Shown here: piece by piece, positions 16,358 through 24,882 of the stretch | Layout of the letters: the number at the start of each line of letters is the position of its first letter | Position numbering within the stretch: position 1 is the first letter of the stretch | Assembly: GCF_018598225.1 (NCBI RefSeq) | Contig: NZ_JAHESF010000056.1 | Coordinates: 1-35,122 of the forward strand | Reading direction: 5' to 3' | DNA from: Chryseosolibacter histidinae | Lineage (GTDB): Bacteria; Bacteroidota; Bacteroidia; Cytophagales; Cyclobacteriaceae | DNA: 35,122 bases | The notes under the pieces: generated by a model | What the model saw: only the letters and a program-made list of their open reading frames with translations | Told to the model about the DNA's origin: nothing | The model's database searches: none | Position numbers and translations under genes: made by a program

Positions 16358-17881
16358 ATGGGACTGATTAATTCTATATTGACCTGGGTGATGAAAAAGC
16401 GCATTCATCAGATTGAGCTTTTTATGAAGTACCCCCATGACGTTCAGGACGAGCTTTTCAAAAAGCTGGTTCAGAACGGCGAGACCACCCAGTTCGGAAC
16501 CCAGTTCGGGTTCAGGGACATACAGACCTATGCGCAATACCAGGAGCGTGTTCCCATTTTCACTTATGAGAAGATGTTTCCCTACATTCAGCGGCTGATG
16601 CGGGGCGAGCAGAATATTCTCTGGCCTTCGGAGATCAAATGGTTCTCTAAATCGTCGGGTACCACCAGCCAGCGGAGCAAGTTCATCCCCGTATCGCAGG
16701 AAGCCCTCGAAGAATGCCATTTCAAGGGAGGGAAAGACCTGATCTCCATCTATGTAAACAATTACCCGGACTCGAAGCTGTTCGACGGCAAGGGGCTGGC
16801 CGTGGGCGGAAGCCACCAGATCAACGAGTATGATTCAAGCGCCTCGTCGTTCTATGGCGATGTATCGGCAGTGATCATGCAGAACCTTCCCCCCTGGGCG
16901 CAGTTCATCCGCACGCCAAGCCTGGAGACGGCACTCATGGGCAACTGGGAAGAGAAGATCGAAAAAATGGCCGCCGAAACCGCCGAGGTCAACGTGACCA
17001 ATATTGCCGGTGTTCCCACGTGGACGGTGCTGCTCATTCAACGCATCGTGGAGCTTCAGAAAAAAAATCACATCCTTGAAGTGTGGCCAAACCTAGAAGC
17101 CTTCTTCCATGGCGCCGTGGCCTTCAAACCTTACCGCAACCTGTTTGAGTCGCTGATCCCCAAAAGCGATATGCATTACTGGGAAACCTACAATGCCAGC
17201 GAAGGATTCTTCGGCATTCAGGATCAGAAAGATTCGGAAGAGCTGCTGCTGATGCTCGACTATGGAATATTCTACGAGTTTATTCCCGTAGAATCGATGG
17301 ATGAAGAAAATCCCAGGGCCCTGCGTTTGTCTGAGGTAGAGCTCGGGAAAAATTACGCCATGATCATTTCCACCAATGCGGGGCTGTGGCGTTACAACAT
17401 CGGCGATACTGTAAAATTCACTTCCGTCAATCCTTATCGCATCAAGATCACGGGAAGGACCAAACACTTCATCAACGCGTTCGGCGAAGAGATCATCATC
17501 GAGAATGCCGAAGCTGCCGTGACCAAGGCATGCCAGCACACCAACGCCATCATCGATAATTTTACAGCAGCGCCCGTGTTCCTGGAAAAAGGGAAACGCG
17601 GCGGTCACGAGTGGATCATCGAATTCAAAGTACAGCCTAAAAGCCTCCACGACTTCACGCGCATCCTCGACGAAAGCCTGCGCCAGGTAAACTCCGACTA
17701 CGATGCCAAACGCAAGCACGACCTCGCCCTGGTAGGCCCCAAGATCCACAGCGTGAAAGAAGGAACATTCTACAACTGGATGAAGAGACGCGGCAAGCTC
17801 GGCGGACAAAACAAGGTTCCGCGGCTGTTCAACTCCCGCGAATACGTGGATGATATTTTGAAGATGATCGCCGAAAGTTAA
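16358..17881 (+). CDS. GH3-family acyl-acid amido synthetase-like protein
   Basis: The 507-residue protein belongs to the GH3 branch of the adenylating (ANL) superfamily, best known from plants, where it conjugates auxin or jasmonate to amino acids through an acyl-AMP. The ATP-binding P-loop-like motif SKSSGTTSQRSKFIPVS lies near residues 98-113. The second motif, ETYNASEGFFGIQD, is near residue 276, and the third, YRIKITGRTKHFINAFGEEI, near 366. Together they support an intact adenylation domain of family length. Bacterial homologues, common in Bacteroidota, have no firmly assigned substrate that I know of. It has its own promoter box and faces the convergent UPF0316 gene, so it is probably monocistronic, and the neighbours give no hint of substrate. 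Confidence 0.92.
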   Translation: MGLINSILTWVMKKRIHQIELFMKYPHDVQDELFKKLVQNGETTQFGTQFGFRDIQTYAQYQERVPIFTYEKMFPYIQRLMRGEQNILWPSEIKWFSKSSGTTSQRSKFIPVSQEALEECHFKGGKDLISIYVNNYPDSKLFDGKGLAVGGSHQINEYDSSASSFYGDVSAVIMQNLPPWAQFIRTPSLETALMGNWEEKIEKMAAETAEVNVTNIAGVPTWTVLLIQRIVELQKKNHILEVWPNLEAFFHGAVAFKPYRNLFESLIPKSDMHYWETYNASEGFFGIQDQKDSEELLLMLDYGIFYEFIPVESMDEENPRALRLSEVELGKNYAMIISTNAGLWRYNIGDTVKFTSVNPYRIKITGRTKHFINAFGEEIIIENAEAAVTKACQHTNAIIDNFTAAPVFLEKGKRGGHEWIIEFKVQPKSLHDFTRILDESLRQVNSDYDAKRKHDLALVGPKIHSVKEGTFYNWMKRRGKLGGQNKVPRLFNSREYVDDILKMIAES

Positions 17882-17889
17882 ATGCACGG

Positions 17890-17964
17890 TTCCCGCTGAT
17901 TACGCAGATCAACGCAGAATCTGCACATCATCTTATCTGCGTCTATCTGCGAGATCTGCGGGAA
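17890..17964. repeat. Inverted CGCAGAT heptamer element
   Basis: Two inverted arms each begin TTCCCGC and hold three heptamer cores. The left cores start at 17894, 17903 and 17913 (CGCTGAT, CGCAGAT, CGCAGAA). The right cores on the minus strand end at 17960, 17951 and 17941 (all CGCAGAT). Both arms have 9 nt then 10 nt between successive cores. The element fills the gap between the convergent GH3 and UPF0316 genes, starting 8 nt after the GH3 stop. Confidence 0.75.
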
Positions 17965-17974
17965 ACAAAGCGTA

Positions 17975-18583
17975 CTACTCTCTTTTGATGCTCCTCAACC
18001 ATGAGCCTATGCTCCAGCGCGTGGTCTCCTGAACTACGGTGCCGCTTTCTCCGGCGCGGTTCACTTTTTCAACGGTATAAAAAGCAGTGGGGAGGATCTC
18101 TTTGAGCTTCCGCAGCAGGTCTTCCAGCGATTCTCTTTCCAGCACCGTGAACACGAGGTTCTCATGACCATCGGGCCCTTCTGCATTCACGTGTGTGTAA
18201 CGGTACTGACGGCTGCCGAGGAACCTGAGCAGCTCACCCACATCCTTGCGTGTGATGATCCGCACGATCACCTTGCCATAGGCGATGCGCTCTTCGATGA
18301 TCATGCCCACGAAGATGCCCGTGGCAAATCCTCCCGGATAGGCAACATAGCAGATCCAGTTGTCCATGTGCTCGAAGATCTGCCGGATGGCCATGAGCCA
18401 GATGAGCGATTCAAAAAAACCCAGCAGCGTGGCGGTAGCCTTGCGTCCGCCGAGAACATAGATGATCCGAATGGTGTTGATGGAAACGTCTCCGATGCGC
18501 GCCATAAAAATGAACAGTGGCAGCAGCACGAAGCTGAAAACATTTTCAGAGATGCCGAGGGTATCGATAAAGAATTGTTCCAT
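17975..18583 (-). CDS. UPF0316 membrane protein (DUF5698 plus DUF2179)
   Basis: The 202-residue protein has three membrane helices in its first half (about 15-35, 45-68 and 75-100; LLPLFIFMARIGDVSINTIRI, LGFFESLIWLMAIRQIF, GFATGIFVGMIIEERIA). A soluble alpha-beta DUF2179 domain follows (about 105-180; KVIVRIITRKDVGELLRFL). This two-domain layout is the UPF0316 family, widespread in bacteria and of unknown function; the C-terminal domain may sense a small ligand (inference). It ends in a charged tail. It is convergent with the GH3 gene across a CGCAGAT repeat element. radA lies 91 nt upstream on the same strand with a heptamer array between them. Confidence 0.9.
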   Translation of the reverse strand: MEQFFIDTLGISENVFSFVLLPLFIFMARIGDVSINTIRIIYVLGGRKATATLLGFFESLIWLMAIRQIFEHMDNWICYVAYPGGFATGIFVGMIIEERIAYGKVIVRIITRKDVGELLRFLGSRQYRYTHVNAEGPDGHENLVFTVLERESLEDLLRKLKEILPTAFYTVEKVNRAGESGTVVQETTRWSIGSWLRSIKRE

Positions 18584-18640
18584 GGAATATTCTTTAAGTT
18601 GTCAAAACAAACTTCACTAATCCGTTTCGAGAGGCTGTAC

Positions 18641-18680
18641 TACCGAATACCGATTACCGTCTACAGATTATCGACTAACC
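18641..18680. repeat. TACCGAA/TACCGAT heptamer array at the radA stop codon
   Basis: Tandem 7-nt units in strict phase from 18641: TACCGAA, TACCGAT, TACCGTC, TACAGAT, TATCGAC, then TAACC. Decay from a TACCGAT consensus increases toward radA. The array runs into the radA stop codon (18675-18677). Confidence 0.65.
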
Positions 18681-20051
18681 GAACAGGTCTTCAAATACCT
18701 CGGTAAGCTTGCCGAATGCTTTCACCTGGATCTTTGATTTTACAGCGCCGATCGCTTTCTGGTTGTATTTCGAAATATAGATCTCGCCGAAGCCGAGCTT
18801 CTCCGCCTCTGATATGCGCTGCTCGATGCGATTCACGGCGCGCAGCTCGCCACCCAGTCCTACCTCTGCGGCAAAGCAAAATTTATCAGACACCGGGATC
18901 TCTTCCAGCGACGAGATGAGCGAGATGCAAACCGCGAGGTCGATGGCCGGATCTTCAACCCTGATGCCACCCGCCATGTTGAGAAAAACATCTTGTACGC
19001 CCATTCTGAATCCGCAGCGTTTCTCCAACACCGCCAGCAGCATGTTGAGTCGTTTCTGATCAAAACCGGTAGGCGTACGTTGCGGCGTGCCATACGATGC
19101 CGGGCTCACCAGCGACTGGATCTCGATCAGCAGCGGGCGGTTGCCCTCGATGGTAGCCCCGATGGTGATACCGCTGAGGTTACTGTCTTTCTGCGAGATG
19201 AGGATCTCCGAAGGGTTTGTTACTTCGCGTAAGCCTGTGCCCAGCATTTCGTAGATGCCGATCTCTGACGTGGAGCCGAACCTGTTCTTTGTTGTGCGCA
19301 GGATGCGGTACGCCAGGTGACGGTCGCCTTCAAACTGAAGTACAGTATCAACCATATGCTCGAGCACTTTCGGTCCTGCCAGCATGCCATCTTTGGTGAT
19401 GTGGCCGATCAGGAAAACAGGGGTGTTGGTTTCCTTGGCAAAACGCATGAGCTCGCCGGCGCACTGCCGCACCTGCCCGATGCTTCCCGCCGCAGACTCC
19501 ATCTGGCTGGAGTATAACGTCTGGATCGAGTCGATGATGACCACGGATGGTGAGAGCGACTCGGTCACCTGAAAAATATTTTTTGTGTTGGTCTCCGTCA
19601 GGATAAAAAAACCTGGTGAAGAGTCGTTCAGTCTTTCGGCGCGCATCTTGATCTGCTGCTCGCTTTCTTCACCTGAGACGTAGAGCACTTTCTGCTCTTT
19701 CAGGCGCAGCCCGGCCTGTAGCATGAGCGTGGACTTGCCGATGCCCGGCTCACCACCGATGAGGATCAGCGAGCCCGGCACCACGCCACCGCCCAGCACA
19801 CGATTCAATTCCTGGTCGCCGGAGTTCCAGCGGATATCGTGCGCGGTTTCGATCTCATCAAGCGTGCGCGCTTTGCTCTGACGTTGCTTGGAAGAAGACT
19901 CCTGGCGCCACTCGTTCTTCGCACTCCCTTGTTTGGTGATCACTTCTTCGGCAAACGTGTTCCAGGAATTGCACGCAGGACATTTCCCCAACCACTTTGC
20001 CGACTCATATCCGCAGCTCTGACAATAAAAAACTGTTTTCGATTTTGCCAA
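18675..20051 (-). CDS. radA: DNA repair protein RadA
   Basis: The 458-residue RecA-like ATPase promotes branch migration in homologous recombination. A C4 zinc finger is at C10, C13, C24 and C27 (CQSCGYESAKWLGKCPAC). Walker A GGEPGIGKST is at 99-108, Walker B near VVIIDSIQ (170-177), and the RadA-specific KNRFG motif at 255-259. The C-terminal Lon-like domain follows, with GTPQRTPTGFD and FLNMAGGIRVEDPAIDLA. All parts are intact and the length is normal. It is divergent from the DUF3857 gene pair over a 100-nt gap in which I see no exact promoter box. A heptamer array overlaps its stop codon. Confidence 0.97.
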   Translation of the reverse strand: MAKSKTVFYCQSCGYESAKWLGKCPACNSWNTFAEEVITKQGSAKNEWRQESSSKQRQSKARTLDEIETAHDIRWNSGDQELNRVLGGGVVPGSLILIGGEPGIGKSTLMLQAGLRLKEQKVLYVSGEESEQQIKMRAERLNDSSPGFFILTETNTKNIFQVTESLSPSVVIIDSIQTLYSSQMESAAGSIGQVRQCAGELMRFAKETNTPVFLIGHITKDGMLAGPKVLEHMVDTVLQFEGDRHLAYRILRTTKNRFGSTSEIGIYEMLGTGLREVTNPSEILISQKDSNLSGITIGATIEGNRPLLIEIQSLVSPASYGTPQRTPTGFDQKRLNMLLAVLEKRCGFRMGVQDVFLNMAGGIRVEDPAIDLAVCISLISSLEEIPVSDKFCFAAEVGLGGELRAVNRIEQRISEAEKLGFGEIYISKYNQKAIGAVKSKIQVKAFGKLTEVFEDLFG

Positions 20052-20151
20052 TGGTGATGCTTTGTTACAGGGGTTAAATAAAACATAAAATTCCAGATAA
20101 TCTCTAGGAATTTTTTTTTAACATTACACAATTTACCTAACGTCTCTCTCT

Positions 20152-22092
20152 ATGAAACCCCTCGCAATCAGCCTGTTTGCAGGCCTTATCACGTTCACCG
20201 CCGCTGCGCAAAAATCACCCGTCAAATACGGAGAAATTCCCATGGAAGATATGCAGATGACTTCCTATGCGCTGGATTCATCTGCCTCAGCCGTGGTGCT
20301 GGTCGATTACGGTGAAGCGTATGTCACCGTGAATACCGTGAGCGCATCACTGAAATTTGAACGGCACGTTCGCATCAAGATCCTGAAAAAAGAAGGCTTG
20401 AGTTGGGCGGATGCAACAATACCGCTGCACTTCTCCGGCAGTGCCGAAGAAAAAGTGTCTGGCCTGAAGGCTACGAGTTATAACCTTGAGAATGGAAAGA
20501 TCGTGGAGACAAAAATGTCGAAAGACGGTGTGTTCAAGGAAAAGTTCAACAATTACATGAACCTGCAAAAGTTCACCGTACCCGGCGTGAAAGAAGGCTC
20601 CATTGTTGAATATTCCTATACGGTCAATTCAGATTTCATCCAGTACTTTCCCAACTGGCAGTTTCAATATACCGTACCGGTGCAGCATAGTGAATACTGG
20701 GCGATGATCCCCGAGTTCTTCTTTTTCGAGAAATATATGCAGGGTTATGTGCAGGTTACAGATTATGAGGTGAAGCACAAGTCTATGGGGCAGTTCCAGA
20801 CGGAAGCACATCACTGGACATTAAAGAACGTGCCTGCTTTCAAGGAAGAGCCTTATATGACCAGCGAAACGGATTACATTTCCAGGGTCAATTTTGCGCT
20901 CTCGCACGTGAAGTGGCCCAATCAGCCCGTACAGGAGATCATGGGGTCATGGACGAAACTGAATGAAAACCTGCTGGAAAGCGAATCCTTCGGAAGAACC
21001 ATCACCGGAAACGGCTTCCTGAAAAAACAGGTGGAAGAGATCACGGCAGGCATTACAGAACCGTTAAAAAAAGTAACCGCCATCCATGATTATGTGCGCA
21101 AGAACCTGGAGTGGGATGGCACCAAGGATTATTACGCCGATCCGCTGAAAAAAGTGTTCGAGAAAAAGAAGGGAACCGCTGCCGATATCAACCTGGCGCT
21201 GGCGTCGATGCTTGAAAAAGCGGGCATCGATGTAGACATGGTGCTGCTCAGCACACGCGACCACGGATTTGTGCGGCAGTCGTATCCCATAGCGCGGCAG
21301 TTCAACTACGTGGTGTGCCTGGCCTTTGTCGATGGCAAACCTATCTATCTGGATGCCACGGAAAAATACCTGCCCGTAAATGTGCTTCCCGAACGTTGTC
21401 TTAACGGCCAGGGCCTCGCCATTTCAAAAAAGAGACACGGATGGGTAGACCTCCTGACCAAGACAAAATCAAAAACAACGATCTCGGCAGACCTGACGCT
21501 GAAAGAAGATGGCGCTTTGCAAGGCAAGCTCAATTTCACCCGCGACGGATACGATGTCCTCAGAATGCGAAAAGACTATGTCGCGAAAGGAGAGGAAACT
21601 TATCTGAAGGAAGTTACCAAAAGTCGGCCGTGGCAAATCGAAAAAAGTGAGTTCAAAGATGTCGCCGACCTGAACGTTACCGCAAAAGAGAGCCATGAGC
21701 TCAGCATCCAGGAGCACGCCACTGTGGCCGGAGATGTGATTTACATCAATCCGTTTGTGATCACGCAGCTGGAGGCCAATCCTTTCAAAATAGAAAAGCG
21801 CGAATATCCTGTTGATTTCGGAAGCGCGATAGAAAAGGTATACATGTGCAAGCTGACTCTACCAGAGGGCTACGCCGTGGATGAGCTGCCCCAGAGCAGG
21901 CTGATGATGTTACCGGGCAACGCCGCCAAGTACGCATTCAACGTGACACAAAACGGCAACAGCATTGTAGTCACCAGCAGCATGCAGATCAACAAGAACC
22001 TGTTCACACAAGAGGAATATCCGAATCTGCGCGAGTTCTATACCCAGGTAGTAGCCAAACAGGCCGAGCAGATCGTGTTGAAGAAAAAATGA
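20152..22092 (+). CDS. Secreted DUF3857/transglutaminase-like protein, catalytic Cys and His replaced
   Basis: The 646-residue protein has a signal peptide (MKPLAISLFAGLITFTAAAQ), an N-terminal DUF3857 beta domain (about 60-230), a transglutaminase-like core (about 300-410) and a C-terminal DUF3858-like beta domain. By alignment with its neighbour, the catalytic Cys position is Ala343 (in KKGTAADINLAL) and the His position is Tyr386 (in FNYVVCLAF). The Asp is kept at D401 (YLDAT). The protein should therefore have no transglutaminase or protease chemistry of the usual kind, and may be a binding or scaffold protein. I recall this Cys-less variant recurring in Bacteroidota, so it is probably not decay. 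The downstream paralogue starts at ATGA overlapping this stop codon, indicating translational coupling. Confidence 0.9.
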   Translation: MKPLAISLFAGLITFTAAAQKSPVKYGEIPMEDMQMTSYALDSSASAVVLVDYGEAYVTVNTVSASLKFERHVRIKILKKEGLSWADATIPLHFSGSAEEKVSGLKATSYNLENGKIVETKMSKDGVFKEKFNNYMNLQKFTVPGVKEGSIVEYSYTVNSDFIQYFPNWQFQYTVPVQHSEYWAMIPEFFFFEKYMQGYVQVTDYEVKHKSMGQFQTEAHHWTLKNVPAFKEEPYMTSETDYISRVNFALSHVKWPNQPVQEIMGSWTKLNENLLESESFGRTITGNGFLKKQVEEITAGITEPLKKVTAIHDYVRKNLEWDGTKDYYADPLKKVFEKKKGTAADINLALASMLEKAGIDVDMVLLSTRDHGFVRQSYPIARQFNYVVCLAFVDGKPIYLDATEKYLPVNVLPERCLNGQGLAISKKRHGWVDLLTKTKSKTTISADLTLKEDGALQGKLNFTRDGYDVLRMRKDYVAKGEETYLKEVTKSRPWQIEKSEFKDVADLNVTAKESHELSIQEHATVAGDVIYINPFVITQLEANPFKIEKREYPVDFGSAIEKVYMCKLTLPEGYAVDELPQSRLMMLPGNAAKYAFNVTQNGNSIVVTSSMQINKNLFTQEEYPNLREFYTQVVAKQAEQIVLKKK

Positions 22093-24023
22093 TGAGCGAC
22101 TTAAAAGCACAGACCATGATCCAAAAATTGCTGGTCATATACACCATGTTATTTTCATCGATCGCGGTGGCCGGCGATCCGAAGTATCCTGTGAACACAA
22201 TACCCGAGGCGCTGAAGAATAATGTCAACGCGGTGGTTCGCGAAGATCGCATGGTGTTCAGGATCCTCTCCCGGAGCAAGGCTTCACTTTACATTCACCA
22301 GGTGGTTACCATCTTCAACGACAAGGGGAAGGAACATGCTTCCATGTATGTTGGTTATGACAAGCTTAGCAAGATCAAAGACCTTAACGGAACCGTTTAC
22401 GATGTCAACGGCAAACAGCTGAAGCGGCTCAAGAACAGCGAGATCTATGACCAGAGTGCTTTCGACGGTTTCAGCCTGTACGGGGATGCTCGTTTCAAAA
22501 TGGTTGACCTCGCACAAGGTGTTTATCCTTACACCGTTGAGTTCGAATACGAGCTCGAGTTCAAGTACCTCTTCTATATTCCCACGTTTACCGTGTCTAA
22601 CAAAGACAGGGTTTCCGTTGAGCATGCCGACTGCGTGCTGCAATTTCCGCCAGACCTCGCACCCCGCTACAGGGTCATCAACACAGATGTGAAGCCTAAA
22701 AAGGAAACCATTGAAGGTTTTGAATCGCTGAGCTGGCATTTTGAAAATCTGACTCCCGTACATGGCGAGCCGCACGGACCGTCAGAAAAATTGCTCGCAA
22801 CCATTTCCGCGGCGCCATCGCAGTTCGAATACGATAGCTACTCCGGTACCATGGGCACGTGGGACGAGTTCGGCCGGTGGATCATTTCCCTGAACAAGGG
22901 CCGAAACGTTTTACCAGAGGCTACTAAAGCAAAGATCAAAGAATTGACGGCATCGCTGAAAACGCGCGAAGAAAAAGTGAAGGCCGTGTACGAATACCTG
23001 CAGAACAAAACCCGCTACGTGAGCATTCAGCTGGGCATCGGCGGATACCAGCCGTTTGAAGCTTCGGTAGTGGATGAGACCGGCTATGGCGATTGCAAAG
23101 CCTTGTCTAACTACATGGTCGCCATGCTGGAAAGTATTGACATTAAAGCGAACTATGTGCTGATCCGCGCAGGCGAGGATGCCAGGGATCTCGTTACCGA
23201 TTTTCCAAGCTCACAGTTCAATCACGCCATCGTAGCCGTACCCAACGGTGCGGATACACTCTGGCTTGAGTGCACAAGCCAGTTGAACCCGTTCGGTTAT
23301 CAGGGAACATTCACAGGCAACCGCAAAGCCCTGCTGATCACTGACAACGGTGCCAAGGTGGTGAACACCATCCGCTATACAGCCGAGCAGAACATGAAAT
23401 CGCGCAGCGCCGAGGTGCATATTACACCTACCGGGGATGCCCGCGCCACCATCAGCACTACTTATGCTGGACTTCAGTATGAGAACGGCGATCTCTACGC
23501 CAAGCTCAACAACCGGTACGACGAGCAGAAGAAATGGATCGAAGAGAACACCGGCATTCCCAGCTTCGATATCAACGCGTTCTCGATGACCAACCACAAA
23601 GACAAGGTCCCTTCGGCAGAAGTAAAGCTTGACCTTCAGCTGAGACGGTACGCCACCATCAGCGGCAAGCGCATCTTTCTCACGCCAAACCTGATGAACC
23701 GGTTTACCTACATTCCCGAAAAGGTTGAATCGCGCAAGACGAACGTGATCAGAAAAACAGCCTATACCGATCTCGATACAATACGGTATCACCTGCCCGA
23801 AGGTGTGTATCCAGAATTTCTGCCTGAGCCGGTAAAGATCAAAAACAGGTTCGGCGAATATGAGGCCACCTATAAAGTAGATCAGGGCAGCCTGGTATAC
23901 ACCCGGAAGTTAAAGATGAACAAAGGCGAGTTTCCGCCTGAGAGCTACCAGGAAATGGTGGATTTTTTCAAAAGCATGAACAAAGCCGACAACACCAAAC
24001 TTGTTTTCATGAGCAAGACCTGA
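22089..24023 (+). CDS. Secreted DUF3857/transglutaminase-like protein with Cys and His present
   Basis: The 644-residue paralogue of the preceding protein has the same order: signal peptide, DUF3857, transglutaminase core, C-terminal beta domain. Here Cys336 (YGDCKALSNYM) and His379 (FNHAIVAV) are present, while the third position is Glu394 (WLECTS) instead of Asp. It may be active as a transglutaminase-like or peptidase-like enzyme acting outside the cytoplasm. ATG 22089 overlaps the upstream TGA (ATGA). The ATG at 22116 (MIQKLLVIYTMLFSSIAVAG) would give a cleaner signal peptide and could be the real start. Its stop codon ends at the base next to the convergent SDR stop codon, so the two 3' ends have no gap and no room for a terminator. 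Confidence 0.9.
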   Translation: MMSDLKAQTMIQKLLVIYTMLFSSIAVAGDPKYPVNTIPEALKNNVNAVVREDRMVFRILSRSKASLYIHQVVTIFNDKGKEHASMYVGYDKLSKIKDLNGTVYDVNGKQLKRLKNSEIYDQSAFDGFSLYGDARFKMVDLAQGVYPYTVEFEYELEFKYLFYIPTFTVSNKDRVSVEHADCVLQFPPDLAPRYRVINTDVKPKKETIEGFESLSWHFENLTPVHGEPHGPSEKLLATISAAPSQFEYDSYSGTMGTWDEFGRWIISLNKGRNVLPEATKAKIKELTASLKTREEKVKAVYEYLQNKTRYVSIQLGIGGYQPFEASVVDETGYGDCKALSNYMVAMLESIDIKANYVLIRAGEDARDLVTDFPSSQFNHAIVAVPNGADTLWLECTSQLNPFGYQGTFTGNRKALLITDNGAKVVNTIRYTAEQNMKSRSAEVHITPTGDARATISTTYAGLQYENGDLYAKLNNRYDEQKKWIEENTGIPSFDINAFSMTNHKDKVPSAEVKLDLQLRRYATISGKRIFLTPNLMNRFTYIPEKVESRKTNVIRKTAYTDLDTIRYHLPEGVYPEFLPEPVKIKNRFGEYEATYKVDQGSLVYTRKLKMNKGEFPPESYQEMVDFFKSMNKADNTKLVFMSKT

Positions 24024-24830
24024 TCATTTGATCGGGGCATTGGCTTCCTTGGCCATCACATTGTAAACCATCTTGTCGGCAAAACCCGGCAGCCACTTGT
24101 TGAGGAATACTGCCAGCTTTCCCTGCGTGGTGAGGATCAGCGTTCTTTTGCGCGAACGTGTAGCGTTGTAGATATGACGGGCGCATTCTTCCGCGCTCAT
24201 CATCTTTTCCTCGTTGCGGGGCGATTCACCCTGCGCCGTTCCGTTTTTGGTGAGCGAGCGTTTGCGGATGTTCGAGGCCGTGAAACCGGGGCATGCCGTG
24301 AGCACATGCACACCCGTCTTCAGCAGCTCTGTGCGCAACACTTCCAGAAAACCGTTGAGCGCAAACTTTGAAGCAGAGTAACCGGTGCGGCCGGGCAGGC
24401 CACGATAGCCCGCAATAGAAGAGATGCCTACTACGGAACCCAGGTTCTTTTTGATCTCAGGAAGACAGTATTTGGTGGCGTACAGCACACCATAGAAATT
24501 GATGTCCATTACTTTTTTCACCACATCGAGGTCTACCTCTTCAAACAATGCACGCATGGAAATACCGGCGTTGTTGATCAGGATGTCGATCCGGCCATAA
24601 GCCTGCAGGGCGGCTTCCGCCATTCGTCGGTTGTCGTCTTCCCGGCTTACGTCGGCCTGAAATCCGGTGATCGTAATTCCTTTTTGCCGGACTTCCGCTA
24701 CCGCTTTGTCAAGCTCTTCCTTGTTCCTGCCGGTGATGAGGATTTTCGAGCCCTTGCTCCCGAACTCGATGGCCATGGCCTTTCCGATGCCCGAAGAGCC
24801 GCCGGTGATGATTACGACTTTGTTTTCCAT
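24024..24830 (-). CDS. Short-chain dehydrogenase/reductase (SDR)
   Basis: The 268-residue classical SDR has the cofactor motif TGGSSGIG (9-16), NNAG (86-89), a catalytic Ser in ISSIAG (near 138), and YxxxK with Y151 and K155 (YSASK). It is an NAD(P)-dependent oxidoreductase; Arg35 after the second strand (ITGRNKEE) leans toward NADP(H). The C-terminal part (RKRTLILTTQGKLAVFLNKWLPGF) is typical of the DHRS7-like or lipid-associated SDRs, and it is divergent from a lipid A-type acyltransferase, which would fit lipid metabolism (inference). A -7 box lies only 5 nt upstream of the ATG, so the mRNA may be leaderless. Confidence 0.93.
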   Translation of the reverse strand: MENKVVIITGGSSGIGKAMAIEFGSKGSKILITGRNKEELDKAVAEVRQKGITITGFQADVSREDDNRRMAEAALQAYGRIDILINNAGISMRALFEEVDLDVVKKVMDINFYGVLYATKYCLPEIKKNLGSVVGISSIAGYRGLPGRTGYSASKFALNGFLEVLRTELLKTGVHVLTACPGFTASNIRKRSLTKNGTAQGESPRNEEKMMSAEECARHIYNATRSRKRTLILTTQGKLAVFLNKWLPGFADKMVYNVMAKEANAPIK

Positions 24831-24835
24831 AACGC

Positions 24836-24843
24836 CAAAAATA
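24836..24843 (-). promoter_or_regulatory. Candidate -7 box immediately upstream of the SDR start
   Basis: TATTTTTG on the minus strand (24843-24836) matches TAnnTTTG but ends 5 nt before the ATG at 24830. If used, transcription would begin at or next to the start codon. No clear -33 box. Confidence 0.35.
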
Positions 24844-24882
24844 ACAATACTTGCTTAACTTGCGCCGAGGAAAATTTTTGAA

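Noticed and set aside
17093-17887. 264-codon open frame opposite the GH3 gene
   Set aside because: It is antisense to the motif-bearing part of GH3, has no recognisable domain and begins inside the GH3 3' end.
20152-22092. Upstream transglutaminase-like gene as a pseudogene
   Set aside because: The frame is complete with a signal peptide and all domains. Only the catalytic positions differ, and this variant is familiar in the phylum.
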